64,000 bases of DNA, taken from assembly GCF_014280435.1 (NCBI RefSeq), contig NZ_CP060388.1:1364001-1428000 (forward strand), in the 5' to 3' direction. The notes below the pieces were generated by a model. It made no database searches, was not told the origin of the DNA, and saw only the letters and a list, made by a program, of their open reading frames with translations. The DNA is from Sphingobium sp. KCTC 72723. Its GTDB lineage: Bacteria; Pseudomonadota; Alphaproteobacteria; Sphingomonadales; Sphingomonadaceae. Shown in pieces: positions 26,111 to 35,316 of this stretch. Position 1 is the stretch's first letter, and each line of letters opens with the position of its first letter. The translations under genes were made by a program, and so were the position numbers.

Positions 26111-27115
26111 TCAAACCACCAGCACAATCTTCCCGAAATGCGCACCCGCATCCATCCGCGCATGAGCCTTCGCCGCGTCCGCCAGCGCAAACCGCTGGTC
26201 CATCGCGGGCCGCAGCTTGCCCTCGTCCACGAACGACCACACCGTCCGCATCAATTCGTCCGCGACCAGACTCTTGAACCCGACCGACCGGCCGCGCAGC
26301 GTCGACCCAGTGATCGTCAGCCGCTTTTGCATGATCGCGGGAATGAACAGGCCCGTCTTCGCCCCGCCCAGCACGGCGATCGACACATGCCGCCCGTCCT
26401 CGCCCAGACACTCCAGATTGCGCGGCAGATAATCGCCGCCCACCATGTCCAACACCGCCTGGCAACCCGCGCCGCCAGTGATGCGCTTTACCTCGGCGAC
26501 ATAATCCTGCGTATTGTAATTGATCGCCTCGTCCGCGCCCCACGCCTTGGCCTGCGCGCATTTCTCGTCTGATCCGCAAGTGACGATGATCTTCACGTCG
26601 AACAGGTTGCACAGCCGGATCGCCATCGTGCCGATCCCGCTCGTTCCGCCATGGACCAGCACCGTGTCGCCACCCACAGCATAGGCGCGCTCGAACAGGT
26701 TGGTCCACACGGTGAACAATGTTTCCGGCAACGCCGCCGCTTCGACCAGGTCATAGCCCTGCGGCACCGGCAGGCACTGGCCCGCAGGCGCCACCGCATA
26801 TTCCGCATAGCCCCCGCCCGGCAGCAGCGCGCACACCTGCTGCCCGATCAGCATGTCGGCCCCGCGCCCGGCGGCCACGATGGTCCCCGACACCTCCAGT
26901 CCCGGAATGTCCGAAGCGCCCGGTGGTGGCGGATATTTCCCCTGCCGTTGCAGCACGTCGGGCCGGTTGACGCCAGCGGCGGCGACCTTGATCAGCACCT
27001 CGTCCGCGCCCGGCGCCGGCACCGCGCGCCGCTCCGGCACCAGCGCGTCGGGACCGCCCGGCACGGGGATGGCAATTGCCATCATCTCGCCCGGCACGCA
27101 GTTGCCATCGGCCAT
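26111..27115 (-). CDS. NAD(P)H-quinone oxidoreductase (PIG3/zeta-crystallin type)
   Basis: A 334-residue zinc-free medium-chain dehydrogenase. The N-terminal GroES-like part has AAGVNRPDVLQRQGKYP, typical of the PIG3/quinone-oxidoreductase branch, and SDIPGLEVSGTI. The nucleotide-binding domain carries VHGGTSGIGTMAI (GxxGxG-like). The C-terminal FGKIVLVV end also fits. Likely reduces quinones with NADPH in the cytosol. Start ATG 27115 (MADGNCVPGEMM); divergent from the DUF1192 gene. Confidence 0.88.
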   Translation of the reverse strand: MADGNCVPGEMMAIAIPVPGGPDALVPERRAVPAPGADEVLIKVAAAGVNRPDVLQRQGKYPPPPGASDIPGLEVSGTIVAAGRGADMLIGQQVCALLPGGGYAEYAVAPAGQCLPVPQGYDLVEAAALPETLFTVWTNLFERAYAVGGDTVLVHGGTSGIGTMAIRLCNLFDVKIIVTCGSDEKCAQAKAWGADEAINYNTQDYVAEVKRITGGAGCQAVLDMVGGDYLPRNLECLGEDGRHVSIAVLGGAKTGLFIPAIMQKRLTITGSTLRGRSVGFKSLVADELMRTVWSFVDEGKLRPAMDQRFALADAAKAHARMDAGAHFGKIVLVV

Positions 27116-27219
27116 CGTTGCTTCCCCCAAAAACGCCCATGCTGCACCGCACCGAAAATCGACGGGCGGATCGTGCGCCCTTATTGACAGAGTGGCCCGC
27201 AGGGTCAACATTACCGTTT

Positions 27220-27417
27220 ATGGACAAGGATGACGATCTCCCCCGCCGGGCTGACGATCCACTGGCCCGGCTGCTCAGGCAGGATCTGGACCCCTTGTCC
27301 GTGACCGAACTGGAAGCGCGCATCTCTGCCCTGAAAGCGGAAATCGCGCGGACAGAAGCGAAAATGCAATACGCCGTTAACCATAAGGCAACAGCCGAGG
27401 CGTTATTCAAGCGATGA
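27220..27417 (+). CDS. DUF1192 protein
   Basis: A 65-residue protein with the DUF1192 pattern: DDPLARLLRQDLDPLSVTEL, then a coiled-coil-like helix ARISALKAEIARTEAKM and a closing KATAEALFKR. Widely found in alphaproteobacteria, no function known. Short intergenic distance from the divergent quinone oxidoreductase means both promoters lie within 104 nt. Confidence 0.82.
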   Translation: MDKDDDLPRRADDPLARLLRQDLDPLSVTELEARISALKAEIARTEAKMQYAVNHKATAEALFKR

Positions 27418-27573
27418 ACCCGCGCCTTGCCCCACGCACCCTGCAAATGGGTTTTACCGGGCATGGTCAGTCTGGCAATTCCGCAGGGCGAGACGCATGT
27501 CTTGATCCGGCGTCGAGCAATGCCGACATAAGGTTCGATACCGCCCTCTCATCGGGCCAGGAGTAGAACAGAC

Positions 27574-29892
27574 ATGCCATCTTTCGCACCCGCTCTGGAA
27601 ACCACGCTACACAATGCGCTGACCCATGCGTCGGAACGCAAACATGAATATGCCACGCTGGAGCATCTGCTGCTCGCGTTGATCGATGACGAACATGCGT
27701 CCAAAGTCATGCAGGCGTGCGGCGTGGAAATTGGCGAGCTGGGCGATGCCGTCACCCAATATCTCGACACCGAACTCGACAGCCTGAAAGTGGAAGGGTC
27801 CAGCGATCCGTCCCCCACCAGCGGTTTTCAGCGCGTGGTCCAGCGCGCCATCCTGCATGTGCAATCCTCCGGCAAGGATGAAGTGACCGGGGCCAACGTC
27901 CTCGTCGCGCTCTTTTCCGAACGCGAAAGCTACGCCGTCTATTTCCTGCAACAACAGGATATGAGCCGTCTCGATGCCGTCAGCTTCATCAGCCACGGTG
28001 TCGGCAAGGGTACGCCCGCACCCGAACGTCAGGAGACAAAGGGCGCCGTCGAGGAGGAGAAGAAGGTGCAGGACGGCAAGGCCAAGAAGGACAGCGCCCT
28101 CGATCAGTTCACCGTCAACCTCAATGAAAAGGCGGAACGGGGCAAGGTCGATCCGTTGATCGGGCGCGGGCCGGAAGTCGACCGCACGATCCAGATCCTG
28201 TGCCGCCGGTCGAAGAACAACCCGCTTTATGTCGGCGATCCGGGCGTGGGCAAGACCGCCATTGCGGAGGGTCTGGCGCGCAAGATCATCGAAGGCGAAG
28301 TGCCTGACGTGCTGAAAGAAGCCGTCATCTACTCGCTCGACATGGGCGCGCTGCTGGCCGGCACCCGCTATCGCGGCGATTTCGAGGAACGATTGAAGGC
28401 TGTCGTCACCGAACTGGAAAAGCTTCCCCATGCGGTGCTGTTCATCGACGAAATCCACACCGTCATTGGCGCTGGCGCGACATCGGGCGGCGCGATGGAT
28501 GCGTCCAACCTGCTGAAACCCGCGCTGTCGGGCGGCACTATCCGCTGCATCGGCTCGACCACCTACAAGGAATTTCGCAATCATTTCGAAAAGGACCGCG
28601 CCCTGCTGCGCCGGTTCCAGAAGATCGACGTGAACGAACCCACGATCGAGGATACGATCAAGATCCTCACCGGCCTGCGCACCGCGTTCGAGGATCATCA
28701 TCACGTCAAATATACGCCCGACGCGATCAAGGCGGCGGTGGAACTCTCCGCCCGCTACATCAGCGACCGCAAACTGCCGGACAAGGCGATCGACGTGATC
28801 GACGAAGTCGGCGCAATGCAGATGCTGGTCGTCCCGTCCAAGCGCAAGAAGGTGATCACGCCCAAGGAGATTGAACTGGTCATCGCGACCATGGCCCGCA
28901 TCCCGCCCAAGACGGTATCGTCCGACGACAAGAGCGTGCTGGAATCGCTGACCACGGACTTGAAGCGCGTGGTGTTCGGTCAGGACAAGGCGATCGAGGT
29001 ACTGTCCAGCGCGATCAAGCTGTCGCGTGCGGGCCTGCGTGATCCCGACAAGCCGATCGGCAATTATCTCTTCTCCGGTCCCACCGGCGTCGGTAAGACG
29101 GAAGTCGCGCGTCAGCTCGCAACCCTGCTCGGCATCCCGCTCCAGCGCTTTGATATGTCGGAATATATGGAACGACACTCGGTCAGCCGCCTGATCGGTG
29201 CGCCTCCGGGTTATGTCGGCTATGATCAGGGCGGCCTGCTGACCGATGCCGTCGACCAGCAACCACACAGCGTGCTGCTGCTCGACGAAATCGAAAAGGC
29301 GCACCCGGACCTGTTCAACATCCTGTTGCAGGTGATGGATAATGGCCGCCTGACCGACCATCACGGCAAGACCGTCGATTTCCGCAACACCATCCTCATC
29401 ATGACCACCAATGCCGGTGCGTCGGACATGGCGAAGGAAAGCATCGGCTTTGGCGAACTGACTCGCGAGGATGTGCAGGAAGACGCGGTGAAGAAACTCT
29501 TCACCCCCGAATTCCGCAACCGCCTCGATGCGATCGTCCCGTTCGGCTATCTGCCGCCCGAAGTCGTCGCCCGCGTCATCGACAAATTCGTGCTGCAACT
29601 CGAACTGCAACTGGCCGACCGCGACGTCCACATCACCCTGGACGAAGAAGCCAAGACATGGCTCACCAAAAAGGGCTATGACAAACTCTACGGCGCGCGC
29701 CCGATGGGCCGCCTGATGCAGGAAAAGATCAAGCAGCCGCTGGCCGAGGAACTTCTGTTCGGCAAGCTAGTCCATGGCGGCGAAGTCCATGTCCACATGA
29801 AGGACGAAGCCCTCGCCTTCGAAATCACCCCCGCAGCCCCCAAAAAGGGCAAGAAGGGCGGCAAAGCCAAGGCATCGGCAGGCACGAAATAA
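27574..29892 (+). CDS. clpA: ATP-dependent Clp protease ATP-binding subunit ClpA
   Basis: A 772-residue Hsp100 unfoldase that feeds substrates (N-degron and others, via ClpS) to ClpP. N-terminal Clp-N double repeat (1-150), first AAA+ domain with GDPGVGKT and VLFIDEIHT, second with GPTGVGKT and LLLDEIEKAHPDLF, plus the ClpA-type C-terminal region ending KASAGTK. There is no long middle domain, so it is not ClpB. Ribosome-binding site AGGAG lies 10 nt before the ATG. No clpS is seen immediately upstream, where the 156 nt hold only intergenic DNA. Confidence 0.97.
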   Translation: MPSFAPALETTLHNALTHASERKHEYATLEHLLLALIDDEHASKVMQACGVEIGELGDAVTQYLDTELDSLKVEGSSDPSPTSGFQRVVQRAILHVQSSGKDEVTGANVLVALFSERESYAVYFLQQQDMSRLDAVSFISHGVGKGTPAPERQETKGAVEEEKKVQDGKAKKDSALDQFTVNLNEKAERGKVDPLIGRGPEVDRTIQILCRRSKNNPLYVGDPGVGKTAIAEGLARKIIEGEVPDVLKEAVIYSLDMGALLAGTRYRGDFEERLKAVVTELEKLPHAVLFIDEIHTVIGAGATSGGAMDASNLLKPALSGGTIRCIGSTTYKEFRNHFEKDRALLRRFQKIDVNEPTIEDTIKILTGLRTAFEDHHHVKYTPDAIKAAVELSARYISDRKLPDKAIDVIDEVGAMQMLVVPSKRKKVITPKEIELVIATMARIPPKTVSSDDKSVLESLTTDLKRVVFGQDKAIEVLSSAIKLSRAGLRDPDKPIGNYLFSGPTGVGKTEVARQLATLLGIPLQRFDMSEYMERHSVSRLIGAPPGYVGYDQGGLLTDAVDQQPHSVLLLDEIEKAHPDLFNILLQVMDNGRLTDHHGKTVDFRNTILIMTTNAGASDMAKESIGFGELTREDVQEDAVKKLFTPEFRNRLDAIVPFGYLPPEVVARVIDKFVLQLELQLADRDVHITLDEEAKTWLTKKGYDKLYGARPMGRLMQEKIKQPLAEELLFGKLVHGGEVHVHMKDEALAFEITPAAPKKGKKGGKAKASAGTK

Positions 29893-29910
29893 GCCGCGCA
29901 GACACGCAAA

Positions 29911-29946
29911 CGAAAAGGGCGGCCCGCAAAGGCCGCCCTTTTTTGT
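29911..29946 (+). terminator. Terminator after clpA
   Basis: GGGCGGCCCGCAAAGGCCGCCC stem-loop followed by TTTTTT, 20 nt past the clpA stop. Confidence 0.85.
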
Positions 29947-30069
29947 TGCGCGCCTGCCAGCACACCAACTCCGTTATTTCCGCAGGCGGATTTGCAGGCT
30001 TTAAAGGGTGGGCAGGCGACGGTCGGCAACTGCGCCTAATTTTGCAAAAATGGGAAACCCCTCTTAGCC

Positions 30070-30184
30070 GTCATGCCAGCGAAGGCTGGCATCTCAGGCG
30101 GAGGCGCGCGACTGTCAGACCTGAAGTGCTATTGGGCAAATTTCATCCCGCTATCGCCTGAGACCCCAGCCTTCGCTGGGGTGA
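30070..30184. repeat. Palindromic repeat pair in clpA-GST gap
   Basis: Arms GTCATGCCAGCGAAGGCTGG (30070-30098) and the complementary CCTGAGACCCCAGCCTTCGC (30157-30184), with 58 nt between them. The 600-nt gap (29893-30494) holds this repeat and, at about 30245-30350, further short GC-rich inverted segments. I see no gene in it. Confidence 0.75.
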
Positions 30185-30494
30185 CGATATTAGTGAACGT
30201 CTGGTTCGGATAGAGTGGCATATACGCTGAATTGGACATATTAGTCGTCATCAGTCATCCCACCCTTGCAGGGTAGGTGGCTGGCCGCAGGCCGGACGTA
30301 GGGGTGTCACTCTCTCGATAGCTGGACACACCTCTACCACTTCCTGCCCTCCTCTCCTTTAAGGGGAGGATTACAAGTGCAGGATAGCAACCAAGACAAC
30401 GCCGAGTTTCACGCATCACGCCCTGCAAATCCCTCTGGCCCCGCCCCCATATTTCCGCCACCCTCTCCCAAACCGCCTGCCAAGGAGAGCCATC

Positions 30495-31124
30495 ATGCCC
30501 GAAACCCTCACCCTCTACACCAACCCCATGTCGCGCGGGCAGATCGCCCGCTGGATGCTGGAGGAAGTCGGCGCGCCTTACGACACCGTCATCCTCGATT
30601 ATGCCGCCGACATGAAGGCGCCCGACTATCTCGCCATCAACCCGATGGGCAAAGTCCCCGCGATCGTCCACAACGGCACCATCATCACCGAATGCGCCGC
30701 CATCTGCGCCTATCTCGCCGACGCTTTCCCGGCCGCAAACCTCGCCCCGCCCTTGGCTGCACGCGGCCCCTATTATCGCTGGCTATTCTTCGCGGCCGGG
30801 CCGGTCGAAGCCGCCATCACCAACGCATCGCTCGGCTTCACTCTGCCCGAAGGGCGCGAGCGGATGGCGGGCTATGGCACGCTGGACGATACGCTCAACG
30901 CGCTCGAACAGGCCGTGTCCGGTGACACATGGATTTGCGGCGATCAATTCACCGCGGCCGACGTCTATGTCGGCGCACAGATCGACTGGGGTCTGGCGTT
31001 CGGCACCATGCCCGCCCGCCCCGCCTTTACCAGCTATGCCGACCGCCTGCGCGCCCGCCCCGCCTATCTGCGGCAAAAGGAAATCGACAACGCCCTGATC
31101 GCCGCCGCCCAAACCCCGGCCTGA
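30495..31124 (+). CDS. Glutathione S-transferase family protein
   Basis: A 209-residue cytosolic GST. Thioredoxin-like N-domain: TLTLYTNPMSRGQIARWML, then the conserved NPMGKVPAIVHNGTIITECAAICAYLAD (glutathione gamma-Glu site IxES position here IxEC). All-helical C-domain ends with QKEIDNALIAA. The AAGGAG sequence lies 5 nt before the start. A detoxification or isomerase role is likely; substrate unknown. A second, unrelated-looking GST gene is at 53567. Confidence 0.88.
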   Translation: MPETLTLYTNPMSRGQIARWMLEEVGAPYDTVILDYAADMKAPDYLAINPMGKVPAIVHNGTIITECAAICAYLADAFPAANLAPPLAARGPYYRWLFFAAGPVEAAITNASLGFTLPEGRERMAGYGTLDDTLNALEQAVSGDTWICGDQFTAADVYVGAQIDWGLAFGTMPARPAFTSYADRLRARPAYLRQKEIDNALIAAAQTPA

Positions 31125-31156
31125 TCCCCCGGCCTGATCCCCCGGCCTGACCCAAC

Positions 31157-31191
31157 GAAAAGGCCCGGTGAATCGCTCCACCGGGCCTTTC
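31157..31191. terminator. Bidirectional terminator
   Basis: AAAGGCCCGGTG-loop-CACCGGGCCTTT stem between the convergent GST and Bax-inhibitor-like genes, with A and T runs on the two sides. Confidence 0.8.
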
Positions 31192-31214
31192 ATATTCTTG
31201 CGTTCCACAACCGG

Positions 31215-31955
31215 TCAGTCGCGATTGCCGCCCATGAAGCGCAGCAGGAACAGGAACATATTGATGAAGTCGAGATAGAGGTTCAACGCCCCCATCACTA
31301 CCGACTTGCTCATCATGTCCGTGCCAGCGACATGCGCATAGATGCTCTTGATCTTCTGCGTATCATACGCCGTCAAGCCCGCGAACAGCAGCACACCAAC
31401 GCCGCTGATCACCAGGTCCATCACGCTGGACTTGAGGAAGATGTTGATCAGGCTGGCCACCAGCAAACCGATCACGCCCATGATCAGGAAGGTGCCGAAA
31501 CCCGACAGATCCTTCTTCGTGGTATAGCCAAACAGGCTCAACCCCACGAACGCGGCAGATGTCGCAAAGAAAGTCTGCGCGATCGATGTGCCGGTATAGA
31601 CCAGGAAGATCGACGACAGCGACAGCCCCATCACCGCCGCATAGGCCCAGAACAGCCCCTGCGCGGCCGCCGTCGACAGCCGGTTGATGCCGAAACTCAG
31701 CACCATCACGAACACCAAAGGCGCGAACATGATGACATATTTCAGGATGCCGGGGCCGCCCAGCACCTGCGCGGCCATGCCACTCGACGCGAACAGCAGC
31801 GCGACGATACCCGTCAGCAGCACGCCACTCGCCATATAATTATAGACCGACAGCATATAGCGGCGCAGCCCGGCGTCGAACGCCTCGCCGCGCGCAGCGG
31901 TCGTGGCACCGCCAAAGCCCGCAATGTCGGAACGGGGGTCGGACCAGTTGGCCAT
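31215..31955 (-). CDS. Bax inhibitor-1/YccA family membrane protein
   Basis: A 246-residue protein with seven likely membrane helices, the BI-1/UPF0005 layout (YbhL-like). Conserved end: LTAYDTQKIKSIY and LNLYLDFINMFLFLLRFMG. Members influence calcium homeostasis and quality control at FtsH. Start ATG 31955 is preferred because AAGGAG sits 9 nt upstream; that ribosome-binding site lies inside the alternative GTG start at 31973. Confidence 0.9.
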   Translation of the reverse strand: MANWSDPRSDIAGFGGATTAARGEAFDAGLRRYMLSVYNYMASGVLLTGIVALLFASSGMAAQVLGGPGILKYVIMFAPLVFVMVLSFGINRLSTAAAQGLFWAYAAVMGLSLSSIFLVYTGTSIAQTFFATSAAFVGLSLFGYTTKKDLSGFGTFLIMGVIGLLVASLINIFLKSSVMDLVISGVGVLLFAGLTAYDTQKIKSIYAHVAGTDMMSKSVVMGALNLYLDFINMFLFLLRFMGGNRD

Positions 31956-32064
31956 CAGAAACGTCTCCTTCACCGGACATGATCGCCGGTAGCGCCAATA
32001 TCGGCCTATCCGCGTTCAAATTCAAGCACTGGCTTCACATCATAGCGCATCTATAATCGCGGCC

Positions 32065-32601
32065 ATGCACCGCCTGTTCGTCGCCATCCGTCCTCCCGCC
32101 ATCCAGCGCGCCTGGCTCCGCACGCATATGACCGGCGTCACCGCCGCGCGCTGGCAGGATGACGATCAATTGCACATCACACTGCGCTTCATCGGCGAAG
32201 TCGATGGTCCGTGTGCGCAGGATATTGCCGACATGCTGCGCAATATTCGCTTCCCACCGCTGGAGCTGACGTTTCAGGGGGTCGGCCAGTTCGACCGGAA
32301 AGGCATAGTGGACACGCTATGGGCGGGCGTAACCCCGCGCGAACCGCTGACGCATCTGCATCGCAAGGTCGATCGCGCCTGCGTCACCCTTGGCCTGCCG
32401 CCGGAACGGCGCGCTTATGTTCCTCACATCACGCTGGCCCGCTTCGGTCGCCACGGCGGCCTGGTCGAACCCTTTCTCGCCCGGCACACCAGCCTGAACG
32501 GCGCGCCATTCCGCATCGACAGCCTCGGTCTGTTCGAAAGCGTGATCGGCCATGCAGGCGCGGCCTATCACCTGATCGAACGCTACACCGCCAACGCCTG
32601 A
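32065..32601 (+). CDS. thpR: RNA 2',3'-cyclic phosphodiesterase ThpR
   Basis: A 178-residue member of the 2H phosphoesterase superfamily that opens 2',3'-cyclic phosphates on RNA ends. Both catalytic HxTL motifs are present: HITLRFIG (37-44) and HITLARFG (near 122). The rest matches the LigT/ThpR length and ends HLIERYTANA. Convergent with the lipoprotein SodC gene. Confidence 0.93.
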   Translation: MHRLFVAIRPPAIQRAWLRTHMTGVTAARWQDDDQLHITLRFIGEVDGPCAQDIADMLRNIRFPPLELTFQGVGQFDRKGIVDTLWAGVTPREPLTHLHRKVDRACVTLGLPPERRAYVPHITLARFGRHGGLVEPFLARHTSLNGAPFRIDSLGLFESVIGHAGAAYHLIERYTANA

Positions 32602-32650
32602 TCCGCCGGGGGAGGGCGACCACCATAGTCGCCCTCCCCCGCATCGCCAT

Positions 32651-33190
32651 TTATTTGGTGGCCAGCACCCCGCAGGCTACCCGTCCACCCGCGTTCCCGG
32701 CCGGATCGGTGCGATTATCATCGGCTTGCGCATGAATGACGACCGCAGCACCATCGGCGTCCAGCAAGGGCGTCGCCCCTTCGCTGATCATGCCCGCGGC
32801 GATATGATATTCGATTTCGCCCGACCCATCCGGTCCCGCCAGCATATTGGGCATATCCCCCATATGCTGGCCCGCCGGATTATCCTTGCCATGCTTGCGC
32901 GCGGTCGGGTTCCAATGACCGCCTGCGCTGGTGAAATCAGGTCCGGTGCAGACGCCCGTCATGTGGATATGGACTGCGTGCGTGCCGGGCGTCAGGCCCA
33001 TCGCCTTGACCACGACATGCAGGCCGTCGCCGCTCTGCGTAACCACGGCTTCCCCGCGTGCAGCGTCATCGCCTGCCATCAATTTGGCCTTTGCGGTCGG
33101 GGCCGCGACGGCGCCGGTTCCGCTGCTGGTCGCGCAGCCCGTCAACAACATGGCAAGCGGCACGGCGGCAAAAAGGGGATAGAATTTCAT
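32651..33190 (-). CDS. sodC: Cu/Zn superoxide dismutase-family lipoprotein
   Basis: A 179-residue periplasmic SOD-like lipoprotein: MKFYPLFAAVPLAMLLTGC carries the lipobox LLTGC. Metal and active-site blocks are recognisable: HAVHIHMTGVC, AGGHWNP, AGQHMGDMPN, VIHAQADD, and the C-terminal RVACGV disulfide cysteine. It detoxifies extracytosolic superoxide. A conserved lipid anchor places it at a membrane rather than free in the periplasm. Confidence 0.88.
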   Translation of the reverse strand: MKFYPLFAAVPLAMLLTGCATSSGTGAVAAPTAKAKLMAGDDAARGEAVVTQSGDGLHVVVKAMGLTPGTHAVHIHMTGVCTGPDFTSAGGHWNPTARKHGKDNPAGQHMGDMPNMLAGPDGSGEIEYHIAAGMISEGATPLLDADGAAVVIHAQADDNRTDPAGNAGGRVACGVLATK

Positions 33191-33433
33191 GGAATGGCTC
33201 CCGCAGGATGATGATCTTGCGCGAACGCGCAGAAGCCCCTTTTGTTGCCGATCAGGAATGATTTGTCACGCCCCGGCAACGGGCAAACGCACAGAAAAAG
33301 ACCGCCCGGCACGCGAGCGCCTACAGCCCGAAATTCAGCAGATGCCAGCGCCTTAGTGCGCCCGGCAAACCATATCCGACGACCGCAAATGCTCGCTCCA
33401 TCGCCAGGACAGACGCAAAACCTTGCCTCAACG

Positions 33434-33465
33434 GAAAAAGGGGCCGGTCTTTCGACCAGCCCCTC
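33434..33465 (-). terminator. Terminator after ompA
   Basis: GGGGCTGGTCGAAAGACCGGCCCC hairpin followed by TTTTTCC on the minus strand, about 35 nt past the OmpA stop. The rest of the 310-nt gap to sodC contains no gene. Confidence 0.85.
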
Positions 33466-33500
33466 TTCCATTCGCTTGTCCCAAAGGAAAGGCGAGTGAC

Positions 33501-34586
33501 TTACATGCCCGAACCCGGACCGTAGGTGATTTCCACGCGACGGTTCTGCAGTTCGCGAACGCCGTCGGCGGTTTCGACGCGGGGGTTCGTTTCACCGAAC
33601 GCCTGGGTCGTCATCACGCCGTCAGGGATACCCTTCGACGCCATATAGGCCTTCACGCCATCGGCGCGACGCTGCGACAGACCGACGTTGTACGAAGCCG
33701 AACCCGACTTGTCCGCATAACCTGCCAGCATGACCTGGGCGCTACCGCAGTTGCTGTAGGCCGAAACCGCGTTGTCCAGAATGGTGGCAGCGTCAGGCGT
33801 AACGTCCGACTTGTCCCATTCGAAGAACACGATGTACGGGCCAGGCGAACACTCTGCAACCGGCGGCGGAGGCGGCGGGGGCGGAGGCGGCGGAGGCGGC
33901 GGGGGTGGCGGCGGGGGCGGCGGAGGAGCCGCTGGTTCGCCGAAGTTGTACGTCAGGCCCAGCAGAACGCTGTGCGTGCGCAGCTTGGTTTCGGCAGTCG
34001 AACCGGCAACGCCATAAGGGCTGGTATAGGCCGGGATCAGCTTGATATCGTCCTGGTTAAAGAAGCGATATTTCAGCGACACATCGACATTGCTGGTCAC
34101 GGGGTAACGCACGCCGGCCAGAGCCTGCCAAGCGAAGCCCGTGTCGCTGTCGTTCAGAATGTTCGAAGCAACCTTGGCGCGCGAGACGCCAACGCCGCCG
34201 CCAACGAAGCCCTGAAGGCCATCATCGGGACCGAAGTCAAGCAAGCCGTTCAACATGAACGACAGAGCCGAAGACGCACCACCGAGGCCGCCGCGGGTCG
34301 CGCCGGTCTTGGCAAGGTCGATTTCCGCGCGCTTGTATGCGGCTTCAGCTTCCAGACGGAAACCGCCGAAATCATAGCCGATATTCGCGTCGAAATCATA
34401 ACCCTTATGGTAATCGAGCGTCGGAACGGCGGCACCGCCCGACGGACGAGCCGAGAAGGCAATGTTCTGGTCTTCGACCAGCAGCACGCCGGCGTCGACG
34501 CCAACATACCAGCTATCATCACGCGCAAAGGCCGGAGTGGCCAGGGCCGTGGTCGCAAGCGCAGCCGCGAGGGCAAGCTTCCGCAT
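33501..34586 (-). CDS. ompA: OmpA family porin with poly-proline linker
   Basis: A 361-residue outer-membrane protein. Signal peptide (MRKLALAAALATTALATPAFA) and an eight-stranded beta-barrel (about 25-215) are followed by a linker of 22 consecutive prolines. A C-terminal OmpA/peptidoglycan-binding domain ends the protein, with the motifs LAGYADKSGSASYNVGLSQ and RRADGVKAYM that contact diaminopimelate. The linker uses a mix of CCG, CCC, CCA and CCT, so it is not simple slippage. AAAGGGG precedes the ATG at 34586 by 6 nt. It tethers the outer membrane to the cell wall. It marks the right border of housekeeping DNA next to the GTA-like cluster. Confidence 0.92.
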   Translation of the reverse strand: MRKLALAAALATTALATPAFARDDSWYVGVDAGVLLVEDQNIAFSARPSGGAAVPTLDYHKGYDFDANIGYDFGGFRLEAEAAYKRAEIDLAKTGATRGGLGGASSALSFMLNGLLDFGPDDGLQGFVGGGVGVSRAKVASNILNDSDTGFAWQALAGVRYPVTSNVDVSLKYRFFNQDDIKLIPAYTSPYGVAGSTAETKLRTHSVLLGLTYNFGEPAAPPPPPPPPPPPPPPPPPPPPPPVAECSPGPYIVFFEWDKSDVTPDAATILDNAVSAYSNCGSAQVMLAGYADKSGSASYNVGLSQRRADGVKAYMASKGIPDGVMTTQAFGETNPRVETADGVRELQNRRVEITYGPGSGM

Positions 34587-34784
34587 CTGAATTCCCCTTT
34601 CAAAAGTGTCACGAAGGACTGCTGAAACCCTGTATTCGCAAGAAGGTTTCATAGCAAGTCCACAATTAGTGAAACCGTTGCAAAAATAACGCAGTAGTCG
34701 AGTCAGCAACCACTACGAGGCTACAGGTGCAGCCATGCGTCGCACTAGCGCAGCCTCGTATTAAGAAAAAGGAAATTCAGCACT

Positions 34785-35288
34785 TCAAACCTCTATTAAT
34801 CCGTGGCTGTGCAACGCGGCCACAATTGCGGCAATTGCCGTGCGCGATTCCGCATCGATGGTCGCCCCGCCTGCTGGCAAAGGCACCGCTCCCTGTCGCT
34901 CACGCACAACTCTTTTCCCGTCCACGAACAGCCCCTCTGCGCGCACCGCCTCGTCCTGCCACGCGCTGCCATCATGGCGCAGCGCATGGCCCCGGTCCGC
35001 CACCGCGATCGAAAGCCCGGCACGCGGCGCTATGAATCGCCACCCGCCTTCGGTCCAGCAGGCCAGCGCACCGGCCTGTCCCGCCCATGCCCCGCTCGCC
35101 CCGGTCGCCACGATCCAGCACTGACCGATCGCGGGCGACGCAGGCGGCATCGCCGCATCGGCGCTTTCAACCCGCCCGTGCAGCAGGGCGTCGATCCGCA
35201 CCAGCGCCTCATTATGGAAATATTCTTTCTGCGCCTGCCCCGCGACCAGCAGCGGCAGGGTCCATCGCGGCGTTTGTTCCATCGTCAT
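34785..35288 (-). CDS. DUF2793 tail-associated protein
   Basis: A 167-residue protein of the DUF2793 family, often found at the 3' end of GTA-like and phage tail clusters in alphaproteobacteria. Conserved start: TPRWTLPLLVAGQAQKEYFHNEALVRIDALL. Later Trp/Gly-rich repeats suggest a beta-structured virion or fibre-like domain. The AAGGAG site lies 9 nt before ATG 35288. It is downstream of the g15-like gene with a 28-nt gap and ends the cluster. Exact role unknown. Confidence 0.78.
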   Translation of the reverse strand: MTMEQTPRWTLPLLVAGQAQKEYFHNEALVRIDALLHGRVESADAAMPPASPAIGQCWIVATGASGAWAGQAGALACWTEGGWRFIAPRAGLSIAVADRGHALRHDGSAWQDEAVRAEGLFVDGKRVVRERQGAVPLPAGGATIDAESRTAIAAIVAALHSHGLIEV

Positions 35289-35316
35289 ATCCCGTCTCTC
35301 CTTTTGACGCGGTGCG

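Noticed and set aside
27418..27573. clpS upstream of clpA
   Set aside because: The 156-nt gap has no open frame of clpS size.
27607..29631. Long minus-strand reading frame opposite clpA
   Set aside because: Antisense shadow of an unambiguous clpA gene.
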